From an uncultured Verrucomicrobiales bacterium (GTDB lineage: Bacteria; Verrucomicrobiota; Verrucomicrobiia; Verrucomicrobiales; Akkermansiaceae): 42,097 nt of DNA. The first letter of the stretch is position 1; every line of letters starts with the position of its first letter. A program made the translations under genes and the position numbers. The notes under the pieces are model-generated. The model was not told the DNA's origin. It saw nothing but the letters and a program-made list of their open reading frames with translations, and did not search any database. The stretch covers positions 1 to 42,097 of the forward strand of contig CALGMJ010000052.1 of NCBI GenBank assembly GCA_937958875.1. Direction: 5' to 3'. Of the stretch, positions 15,328-22,409 are shown in pieces.

Positions 15328-16947
15328 ATGAGTTGGCTTAGCTCCAGAAGCTCTCGCACTCCCGGAAGATTCCCCTGGTTTCTCCGCCGAATCATCACGT
15401 TCATCTGGCAGGCAGCACTAACTATTATCATCCCGCTGATCCTCCTGATAAGCTGGTATGTCTGGCAGGCATCCCATTTTGATCTTTCAAAAGTCGAAGA
15501 CATTCCTGCACGCACAATCCTCCTGGACCGTGATGGGCAAGAATTCGATACAGTCCATGGAGCAAATCGTAGACTGGTAACACGGGAAGATTTACCACCT
15601 TTTTTTGTCCAATGTCTCTTCGCACGCGAAGACGCCCGTTTCATGGAACATGGCGGAGTCGATCTTCGCGGCCTCGCTCGCGCTACTATTCGAAATGTGA
15701 AGGACCTAGACTTCACTCAAGGAGCTTCCACTTTAACGATGCAGCTCGCAAGAAACAGCTTCGACCTACGTGAAAAAAAATCACTCAATCGAAAATTTCT
15801 CGAAATTGCTCTCACCTATCGAATTGAGTCAAAGTACGATAAAGACGAGATATTAACGCACTATTTGAATCGCATCTATTTTGGATCTGGATGTTACGGG
15901 CTAGGTGAAGCCTCCCTAACCTACTTTGGGATTCCAGCCAAGCAGCTCAACCGCAACCAAGCAGCCATGCTCGCGGGAATTATCCGTGGACCTCACGCCT
16001 TTTCTCCACTTCGAAATCTGGAAGGAGCCCTCGCCCAACGAAATGAGGTCCTGACTCGGCTCGAAACAACTGGAGAGATCAGTTTTCTCGAACAACATGA
16101 AATCAAAGAAGAACCGTTAAATTCACGAAAGAACGCAAAAAGCCTTTCGCAAACGAGTCACGCAGCTCGGGCACTACGACGTCCACTGGAAATCGCTCTC
16201 GACCGCAGCCAAATCACCGTGGGAGGACTTCGCGTCACCTCAACTATTTCCTCAAAGGTGCAACAAGAGCTAGAAAGCCTTTTCAACTCTCTTAACTTAT
16301 CCGAAGACTGCCAAACAGCCGCCATCGCCATTGCTCCTGAGACTGGAGATATCCTTGGAATCGTCGGAAACCGCGGGGCAAAACCAACTGGCTTCAATCG
16401 AGCTCTCGACTCCTACCGAGGTCTTGGAGCCACTATGATTGAGCCTTTCATCAATACGAGCGCTCTCGAACGAGGTCATCTACCGATCTCAGGAAAACCA
16501 GTCGTCACCGCCCGACAATTGAGTGAAAAAGATGCCCTCCAGCTACTTAAACGTTTCGGCTTTAACAAAAGCTTTGGCTCTGGCGATGACCTCTATCGAG
16601 GTACGATGACCGCTTCACCAAAAGAAATTGCCCTCGGCCTCGCCACCATTATCAACGATGGCAAACGCCCAACTTCCCGTTTTATCATTCAAGTCGAAGA
16701 AGCCGGGAAAACACTCTTTAAATTGGAACCAGAATTATTTCCCGCTTTCTCAAAAGGAAGCACTCCGAAAAAAATTCCAAGCATCTTAGTTGGAACATCT
16801 CCGTCAAAGGCGGACCTCTGGGGAGCACTCATTTCAAAAGAAAAAGTTATCGTAGCTTGGGCTGGAAAAGATCAGCCCACTAAACTCGACTCCCTAGATG
16901 AGGCTTCTGCGGCTTTACACAAGGCACTCGAAAAACTGGAAAAATAA
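15328..16947 (+). CDS. GT51 peptidoglycan glycosyltransferase with an inactive transpeptidase domain
   Basis: 539 residues, one N-terminal transmembrane anchor (about 24-46). The glycosyltransferase domain (about 70-245) is intact: AREDARFMEHGGVD with the catalytic Glu101, QGASTLTMQLARN, and RKFLEIALTYRIESKYDKDEIL. It would polymerise lipid II. The C-terminal half clearly derives from a class A penicillin-binding transpeptidase (TAAIAIAPETGDILGIVGN ... FNRALDSYRGLG), but the nucleophile motif expected as GSSFKP reads GATMIEP at 367-373, so both Ser and Lys are gone. The KTGT motif reads LVGTS and no SxN motif is recognisable. Shorter than normal class A PBPs because the transpeptidase is condensed. 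Probably a glycan polymerase with a non-catalytic binding half. Confidence 0.88.
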   Translation: MSWLSSRSSRTPGRFPWFLRRIITFIWQAALTIIIPLILLISWYVWQASHFDLSKVEDIPARTILLDRDGQEFDTVHGANRRLVTREDLPPFFVQCLFAREDARFMEHGGVDLRGLARATIRNVKDLDFTQGASTLTMQLARNSFDLREKKSLNRKFLEIALTYRIESKYDKDEILTHYLNRIYFGSGCYGLGEASLTYFGIPAKQLNRNQAAMLAGIIRGPHAFSPLRNLEGALAQRNEVLTRLETTGEISFLEQHEIKEEPLNSRKNAKSLSQTSHAARALRRPLEIALDRSQITVGGLRVTSTISSKVQQELESLFNSLNLSEDCQTAAIAIAPETGDILGIVGNRGAKPTGFNRALDSYRGLGATMIEPFINTSALERGHLPISGKPVVTARQLSEKDALQLLKRFGFNKSFGSGDDLYRGTMTASPKEIALGLATIINDGKRPTSRFIIQVEEAGKTLFKLEPELFPAFSKGSTPKKIPSILVGTSPSKADLWGALISKEKVIVAWAGKDQPTKLDSLDEASAALHKALEKLEK

Positions 16948-16957
16948 TCATTTCCAC

Positions 16958-18118
16958 TCATTCACGCTGTAAGTCTCGCATCGACCAAAGCTCTCCTGAC
17001 ATCTCCTTCAATGCCCCCCGAGGTTTCCTCGCACCATCTTGGCGTCCCTCACTAAAACGATGGCGACTTCTCGAGAAAATTCCATTTACAAAACGCTTGG
17101 ATCCCAGAACAGCTCCATCGGTAAAATAGCGCACCTTTATCTGAATCGATTTAGAAATTTTTAAATCTAGCGCCGCCTCATCACTAAGTCGTACTAGTTC
17201 TTCTTCTGATTGATTTCGCGACATTCCCTTTTTCACCACCACCCGTTGAGCAACTCCCGTATGGGATTGTATTTCCCCTTTCTCCACTGCCGCAGAGATG
17301 AGAACACGACGATATTCTTTTGAAAAACGCTCCTTCCAGAGCCCACGCACTGATCCATTCACTCTAGGAGTTAGAGCAGAAGCTAAACCTTCCTGAGCTT
17401 TCCGACTACCTTCACTAGCCGCAACAGCCTCTCCATATGAACTCCAACGATAATCGGCTGGATCTTTCACTATCCCAGCGCGCACAGGATTTAGATCGAT
17501 ATATGCCGCTGTCGCACGACAAGCCATTCCACTTTCAATAATCGTACTTTTAAACCGCTCTTCCCAGAGAGTCCCCCGACGCCCCTGCTCACGGTTAAAC
17601 CAGCGGGTAAAACGTTGAAGAAAGCCCTTCATAAATTCACTCAGCGAAATCATGCGATAGCTATAGCGAGAATGAATCTCAAAATGCTTACGCCGCCCAA
17701 GCTCCGCATTCTTTTTCACTTCAATATCAGAAAGCCGCTCTACTCCGGCGTAGCTCCCTGAGATCAGCTCTCTAGCTTGCTCAATTTCGGCCTGTATCTC
17801 TTGGACATAAGCATCCGAATAAAGTCCACCTAGACGATAAATCAGCTCTTCATCAGAAAGCCCTAGCGAGTCTCCCTTATCCACACCACCTGGTGGCACC
17901 TCTAATAGTAGATGGAAATGATTTGTCATGAAGCAGTATGAAAGCACGCGGCACCCGGAAAACCTTTCATACATTCTCATCAAGCGCCGGAAGTACTCTT
18001 TTTCTGTATCCTTGAGCACAAAACGTCGATCAACGACCCGCGATACAACGTGATAAATCGCCCTTTCCGGATTCGCCCCCCCTTCCAGATCTGGCTTCAA
18101 AAATCGCGCACGCCTCAT
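16958..18118 (-). CDS. REP-associated-type transposase (Y1/HUH superfamily)
   Basis: 386 residues, longer than typical IS200 or RAYT proteins. The N-terminal core shows YHVVSRVVDRRFVL, the metal-binding HUH signature as NHFHLLLE (His67, His69), GRRGTLWEERFKS and the highly conserved YIDLNPVRAGIVKDPADY. The helix that often carries the catalytic Tyr as YT-x-YFN reads RFTRWFN here, so the nucleophile is not obvious. A C-terminal extension of about 130 residues has an HTH-like VVVKKGMSRNQSEEELVRL. No terminal repeats, target duplication or REP palindromes were seen at its borders. This type is common and scattered in Verrucomicrobia genomes; it may be resident rather than recently mobile. Confidence 0.85.
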   Translation of the reverse strand: MRRARFLKPDLEGGANPERAIYHVVSRVVDRRFVLKDTEKEYFRRLMRMYERFSGCRVLSYCFMTNHFHLLLEVPPGGVDKGDSLGLSDEELIYRLGGLYSDAYVQEIQAEIEQARELISGSYAGVERLSDIEVKKNAELGRRKHFEIHSRYSYRMISLSEFMKGFLQRFTRWFNREQGRRGTLWEERFKSTIIESGMACRATAAYIDLNPVRAGIVKDPADYRWSSYGEAVAASEGSRKAQEGLASALTPRVNGSVRGLWKERFSKEYRRVLISAAVEKGEIQSHTGVAQRVVVKKGMSRNQSEEELVRLSDEAALDLKISKSIQIKVRYFTDGAVLGSKRFVNGIFSRSRHRFSEGRQDGARKPRGALKEMSGELWSMRDLQRE

Positions 18119-18233
18119 TAATCAACATTACCCCTCTCCCCCCCACACACAATTCTTTTCTTTTAATTTGTCTGTCCCTTTAAAATAATAAGATGACGAT
18201 TGCTCTGGGAGTTGTCGTTTTTTATGTGAGGAA

Positions 18234-18881
18234 ATGGATCGAATTTATGGATTGGTAGAGCCGCTACGACCTTTTGTGACAGAGGTCACCTCTTCGTTTG
18301 AATCGCTGACTGAGGATCGGATTTCATTGATGGAATCAGTTGCGGATTACTTTTTAAATGAACTCATGACTAAGGGTTCGGTAGAGCCGATTTTCATCTG
18401 TACTCATAATTCACGACGGAGCCATTTGGCTCAGATCTGGTGCCAGGTAGCAGCCCATTTCTACGAAATCCCAGCGGTAATGTGCTACTCGGGGGGAACG
18501 GAGGCAACAGAGTGTAACATTCGAACAATTCGGGCAATGAGACGTGCTGGACTTTCGATTGTGAGCGAATCGCCAAAGGAAAACCCTCTCTATTTAATCC
18601 AGTATGCAGATGGTCAAATCCCAGCTCGGGCATTTTCTAAGAAATTTTCTAGCTCAGAAAATCCGTCAGAAAAATTTGCCGCTATGATGTGCTGCTCTGA
18701 TGCCGATGACGCCTGCCCTCTTGTCTCAGGTTCAAACGGACGCTTTCAACTTCATTATCAAGACCCTAAGCGAAGCGATGACTCCCCTCAGGAAAGTGCC
18801 ATCTATGACGAAAGCTGCATGCTCATCGCAAGGGAAATGTTCTACGCTATGTCCCAGCTTCGTGAAAAACTGGACCATTAA
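18234..18881 (+). CDS. Low-molecular-weight phosphatase / arsenate-reductase-like protein
   Basis: 215 residues. The P-loop CTHNSRR (Cys56 to Arg62, CX5R) is embedded in EPIFICTHNSRRSHLAQIW, followed by the CYSGGTEATECN segment and a late YQDPKRSD that supplies the general-acid Asp. This longer subgroup is annotated as protein-tyrosine phosphatase or ArsC-like in Bacteroidetes and Verrucomicrobia. There are extra Cys residues (CC at 153-154 and CP nearby) that could serve a thiol relay. No ars genes accompany it, so arsenate use is unproven. GAGGA lies close before the ATG. Confidence 0.78.
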   Translation: MDRIYGLVEPLRPFVTEVTSSFESLTEDRISLMESVADYFLNELMTKGSVEPIFICTHNSRRSHLAQIWCQVAAHFYEIPAVMCYSGGTEATECNIRTIRAMRRAGLSIVSESPKENPLYLIQYADGQIPARAFSKKFSSSENPSEKFAAMMCCSDADDACPLVSGSNGRFQLHYQDPKRSDDSPQESAIYDESCMLIAREMFYAMSQLREKLDH

Positions 18882-18894
18882 GTTCCACCTAAAC

Positions 18895-19899
18895 TCAAGG
18901 CTTTAGAAGGACTTTAAGCAACCCTTCCTTCCCCTCTCGAGAACGCTGAAAGTAATCAGACCCCTCCTCTAATGGCACAACGGCTGAAATGAGGGGCTTT
19001 ACTTTGATCTCACCTGAAGCAATCGCTTCCAGAGCCTCCCCACATTCCCCTGCTGCGGCACAAGAGCCCAGCACCTGAATTTCCCGAGTGACGACCGCTT
19101 GAAGCGGAAAATCGACTTGAGCCACGACATTACCAACAAGAATTACTCGTCCGCCCTTACGAACCGATTGAATCGCTAGATTCACCGTTACCGAAGCCCC
19201 AACGACCTCCATCGCCACATCAACTTCTTCCGTAAATTTTTCTTCCGTAGCATGAAAAATTTCGTCAGCCCCAAGTTCGAGAGCTAGAGCGAGACGGTCG
19301 CGATCAAGATCAACCGCCACCACCTTTTGACAGCCAGCACGCTTGAGCGCCTGTATCACCAAAAGACCAATCAATCCAGAACCCACAACTAAGGCTGTTT
19401 GTCCTGGCTTCACCTTCGCTAGCCGCACTGCGTGCAAAGCAACTGCAAGAGGCTCCGTAAAGGCAGCTTCTTCAAAACTCAGCCCATCTGGAATCGCTTC
19501 TAAAATGCGAGCAGGCACGACGACCCATTCAGCAAATGCTCCATCGCGCTTAAATTCCTGACAGGAAACACCCATCACCTGCCGCTCTTCACATAAATTC
19601 GTTTCACCTCGCTGACAAAACGAGCACTTCCCGCAATAAACCATCGAATCGAAGGAGACCCGCTGACCGATATTCCAAGCCGCGACATCTGAGCCTAAAG
19701 CATCAATAACACCACTTGCTTCATGTCCCATGATCATCGGCGGGATACGACGTCCACTACTATTATCCATCCCATGGACATCACTCCCACAAATTCCACA
19801 ACAAGCAACTCGGATTAATACTTCGTCACGCGCAGGCACTGGCTTGGCTGCTTCGATCAGTGAAAAAGAAGACGGCGCAGTAAGTTCGAGAGCTTTCAT
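18895..19899 (-). CDS. Zinc-dependent medium-chain alcohol/polyol dehydrogenase
   Basis: 334 residues. Catalytic-zinc ligands Cys37 (CGICGSD), His59 and Glu60 (GHEASG) are present, and a structural zinc site is complete with Cys89, Cys92, Cys95 and Cys103 (CGKCSFCQRGETNLC). The Rossmann motif VVGSGLIGLL is followed by VVAVDLDRDRL, where the Asp at the end of strand 2 favours NAD over NADP. Overall it is closest to sorbitol, galactitol-phosphate or threonine dehydrogenases, and the substrate cannot be fixed from sequence. It lies 8 bases after the YkgJ-type gene. A TAGATT box 10 bases before the ATG may be a promoter of its own. Confidence 0.85.
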   Translation of the reverse strand: MKALELTAPSSFSLIEAAKPVPARDEVLIRVACCGICGSDVHGMDNSSGRRIPPMIMGHEASGVIDALGSDVAAWNIGQRVSFDSMVYCGKCSFCQRGETNLCEERQVMGVSCQEFKRDGAFAEWVVVPARILEAIPDGLSFEEAAFTEPLAVALHAVRLAKVKPGQTALVVGSGLIGLLVIQALKRAGCQKVVAVDLDRDRLALALELGADEIFHATEEKFTEEVDVAMEVVGASVTVNLAIQSVRKGGRVILVGNVVAQVDFPLQAVVTREIQVLGSCAAAGECGEALEAIASGEIKVKPLISAVVPLEEGSDYFQRSREGKEGLLKVLLKP

Positions 19900-19907
19900 T
19901 AAAAAAA

Positions 19908-20513
19908 TTAATCTAGAATCGGGGCATTGAGTTCACGAAGAAAATCTCTCCCAGAAAGTTTCGAGAGCATTTCCAGCTCAGTATGTAAGGTGATGCGGGC
20001 GGGCTGCCCTCCCTTCCCCAACGATCCACAGGGTGTACATGACGCAAAACCTTTACGATCAGCTTGAGGTGAAACCACTGTCAACACAGGTCGTCCGCTC
20101 ACAAATTTCACAAGGATGGGATGCATCCAACACGACACTGGCTTGTAATACCATGGATGCTTACCTTCTGATACCGACCGAAGCTGCCATGTGCACCGGT
20201 GTTCATCATCTAAAAAGACACAGCGAGTCGGCGAAAAATGAGAGGGGAAATCAATCGCCCGCTGATCTTTCCCAGCAGGTACGACCCGTGTCTTAATTCG
20301 CCCATCAGGTAGTTTTTGGATTTGCGGCGCTAATAAATCAGCCTCCTCTGAAGAAAGCACAGCGCCATCGTGACAGCAGGTAGCGCGACAATGAGACAAA
20401 TCACAAAGCGGCAGTGATTGCTCAAATGCCTCATAGTCTACCGCTGCTTCCTGCAGCTGCGAAATCAATGGGGCAACTGTCTCTGAATAGTGAGTGAGTT
20501 CCGTAGAGCTCAT
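19908..20513 (-). CDS. YkgJ-family cysteine-cluster protein
   Basis: 201 residues. The Cys cluster LCDLSHCRATCCHDGAVLS near residue 37, later TRCVFLDDEHRCTW and KPVSCWMHP, and further Cys in FASCTPCG fit the YkgJ / DUF3109 type, thought to bind zinc or an iron-sulfur cluster, function unknown. Its ATG overlaps the stop codon of the upstream pseudokinase gene in an ATGA junction, so translation of the two is probably coupled. That makes it a likely functional partner of the membrane pseudokinase. Confidence 0.75.
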   Translation of the reverse strand: MSSTELTHYSETVAPLISQLQEAAVDYEAFEQSLPLCDLSHCRATCCHDGAVLSSEEADLLAPQIQKLPDGRIKTRVVPAGKDQRAIDFPSHFSPTRCVFLDDEHRCTWQLRSVSEGKHPWYYKPVSCWMHPILVKFVSGRPVLTVVSPQADRKGFASCTPCGSLGKGGQPARITLHTELEMLSKLSGRDFLRELNAPILD

Positions 20514-22309
20514 CCTTTGAAGGATGAAATCTGCTCCTTACTGCGAAGTTCAATACGCAATGCAGGCTTTGCTCCGAGTAAAACCCGTCCTTGGACGCGG
20601 ACCTGCTCCCCTACAAATTGCGAAAGAAAATCGTAGTCAATATTATCGTCTCGATCATCCATATTTACAGACGCAGAAAAGCCGGCCCCTTCTTCATCAA
20701 ACATAAGATGAAGACGATCATCATCACTCGGATTTAGCGCCACCACCGTGGCCACTACAGTCACATTTTTACCGACAAATTCACGTAAAAGAAGTTGATC
20801 CTTGAGACGATAAATTTCACCTGCGACTCCTTGCCCAGCGCGATCTGTCGCCGAACCCTTTTCGAGAATAACAAGGTCTGACGGCTTATACATCCGAATC
20901 TTCGGCGAGTCTCCTGAGGAGTCGATCCAACCGATAATCTCAACTCGATCTCCAGGCCCAGTGCTCACATTCTGAACATCTGGACCAAATTCCACTTTCA
21001 CGTCCGATGGACCTTTCATCAGAAGACCATTCTCCGTCTTCGCTTTCACATCGCCCTCTACCACAGCCCACTGCTCGGCATGGCTCGTGAGATTTACTGT
21101 TTCAGCGGTATCTAAATAATACATCTCCCCAAGTTCAGGACGCTTTCCTGGTACCGGCCCCTTATTCACAACAGGTTCTGAAGCAGCCTCTGACTGACTT
21201 ACTGCCACTGCTGGAGGATCATCACCTTCAATAACGTCGCCATCTCCTACCTCCAAAATGATCGCTTTCGGCACAATCTTTCCTTCAAATTCCGGTCCTC
21301 GAGGACGTTTTCCAGATGCCTTCTCTTGCTCGGCTTTTAAGCGGAGCTTTTCTAAAATTGAAGGGCTTTTGGTACGAGTTTCAATGGGTTGAGCTTTTGG
21401 ATCAACGGTCACTGAAACAGCTGGCCTCGACGCAGAATTTTCCTTATTAATAAAATATCCGATCCCTCCTACAGCGGCAATAATGAAGCCAATCGCAGCA
21501 GCAACTCCGACTTTCTGCCCCGTAGTCACCTGCTTCCGATAAGCAGCGAGAGGATCACCCGATTGAGGTTGCCCTTGAACTCCTGCGACACGAGCTCCCG
21601 GATGCACCTGAGCTGTCATCGGAACTGTTCCACTTGGAGGTGGAGTCGCACCGGTGACGAGACTCGCAGTAAGAGGAATGGTGCTGGGGTTTAAACTCGT
21701 CGTCTTCGGCGGAGGAAGCATCGGCGAAGACGCACGCGGCATCGGAGTGCTGACATTTTTCCGAATATGTGACAGTAAACCCGCTAGCTGACGGTTTGGC
21801 TCACGATCAGGCGCCGGTGGTCGGCCCGTAGCCCATGATAAAAACCATTGGTAAAGATCAATCGTAAAGGTCTCTACCACATCCCCGGTCGCGCCTTTAA
21901 CTGCAACGATTTTCCCAGGGTCAAAACTTAAAAAGGAAGCAAACTGCCCCACTCCAGACATGGCAGACTTAGCATGTTCTTCTACCCGATAGACATCCTC
22001 ATGGGTGAGTTCCTTATCCTGAATCCGATCCTGAAGAGTCTTGCCCTCCCACCAATAAGTCGCCAGCCAAGGAGAACGATCAACAGGATCAAGCCCGCCA
22101 TCAATCACGGGGCGCAAGCAACCATGAGAAACGCTCATTAACTCCTTGAGACACTGTGGAAAACGACCATCATTCAGTGCAATTAAAACATCCTTAGGTA
22201 AGATGAATCGAGAAAGCGCATATTCGCGCCCCTCGTCATCGACCATACGATACACGACAACCTGCTGCGATTGCAGGATCATTTCCTCGATGTGGTAGTT
22301 ATCGATCAA
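20510..22309 (-). CDS. Membrane pseudokinase with C-terminal OB-like domains (hypothetical)
   Basis: 599 residues from a TTG start; I do not recognise the whole protein. Residues 5-160 resemble a Ser/Thr kinase: NYHIEEMI, VVVYRMVDDEGREYAL, CLRPVIDGGLD and ATYWWEGKTLQDRI match N-lobe and hinge positions. The catalytic Lys, HRD and DFG motifs are not found, and the C-lobe is short. A Pro/Thr/Ser-rich linker (about 186-260) leads to one transmembrane segment (267-287). The roughly 310-residue tail would be extracytoplasmic, with a charged stretch (300-390) and two beta-rich segments (about 400-490 and 505-597) that look OB-like, e.g. VGKNVTVVATVVAL and VGEQVRVQGRVLL. Coupled to the YkgJ-type gene. 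A later ATG at 22282 is less likely. Confidence 0.6.
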   Translation of the reverse strand: MIDNYHIEEMILQSQQVVVYRMVDDEGREYALSRFILPKDVLIALNDGRFPQCLKELMSVSHGCLRPVIDGGLDPVDRSPWLATYWWEGKTLQDRIQDKELTHEDVYRVEEHAKSAMSGVGQFASFLSFDPGKIVAVKGATGDVVETFTIDLYQWFLSWATGRPPAPDREPNRQLAGLLSHIRKNVSTPMPRASSPMLPPPKTTSLNPSTIPLTASLVTGATPPPSGTVPMTAQVHPGARVAGVQGQPQSGDPLAAYRKQVTTGQKVGVAAAIGFIIAAVGGIGYFINKENSASRPAVSVTVDPKAQPIETRTKSPSILEKLRLKAEQEKASGKRPRGPEFEGKIVPKAIILEVGDGDVIEGDDPPAVAVSQSEAASEPVVNKGPVPGKRPELGEMYYLDTAETVNLTSHAEQWAVVEGDVKAKTENGLLMKGPSDVKVEFGPDVQNVSTGPGDRVEIIGWIDSSGDSPKIRMYKPSDLVILEKGSATDRAGQGVAGEIYRLKDQLLLREFVGKNVTVVATVVALNPSDDDRLHLMFDEEGAGFSASVNMDDRDDNIDYDFLSQFVGEQVRVQGRVLLGAKPALRIELRSKEQISSFKG

Positions 22310-22318
22310 ACCGTTGGT

Positions 22319-22347
22319 ATTCTACTGAATTGTGACAAGACGCGCAA
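22319..22347 (-). promoter_or_regulatory. Promoter of the pseudokinase gene
   Basis: On the minus strand TTGCGC (22347-22342), 17 bases, then TAGAAT (22324-22319). The TTG start at 22309 follows after 9 bases, as for the Fe-S carrier gene at 14210. The promoter lies in the 100-base divergent gap shared with the gene at 22410. Confidence 0.5.
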
Positions 22348-22388
22348 CCCGCATATTCGCCCTTGATTATAGGCACACGTAGCTAAAC

Positions 22389-22403
22389 TTCCTTAGCAAG
22401 GAA
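22389..22403 (+). repeat. Small stem covering the ribosome site of the gene at 22410
   Basis: TTCCTT (22389-22394) pairs with AAGGAA (22398-22403) around AGC. The right arm contains the AGGA ribosome-binding sequence, 6 bases before the GTG start. In RNA the stem would hide the site. Upstream, TTGATT and TAAACT with a 15-base spacer form a weak promoter candidate. Confidence 0.4.
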
Positions 22404-22409
22404 AACGCC

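Noticed and set aside
16948-18233. Insertion-sequence boundaries around the Y1 transposase
   Set aside because: No terminal inverted repeats, subterminal hairpins or target duplications could be seen, so a mobile element with defined ends is not claimed.
18193-18258. A 21-codon hydrophobic frame overlapping the start of the phosphatase gene
   Set aside because: Too short, no ribosome site, and it overlaps the better-supported gene in another frame.
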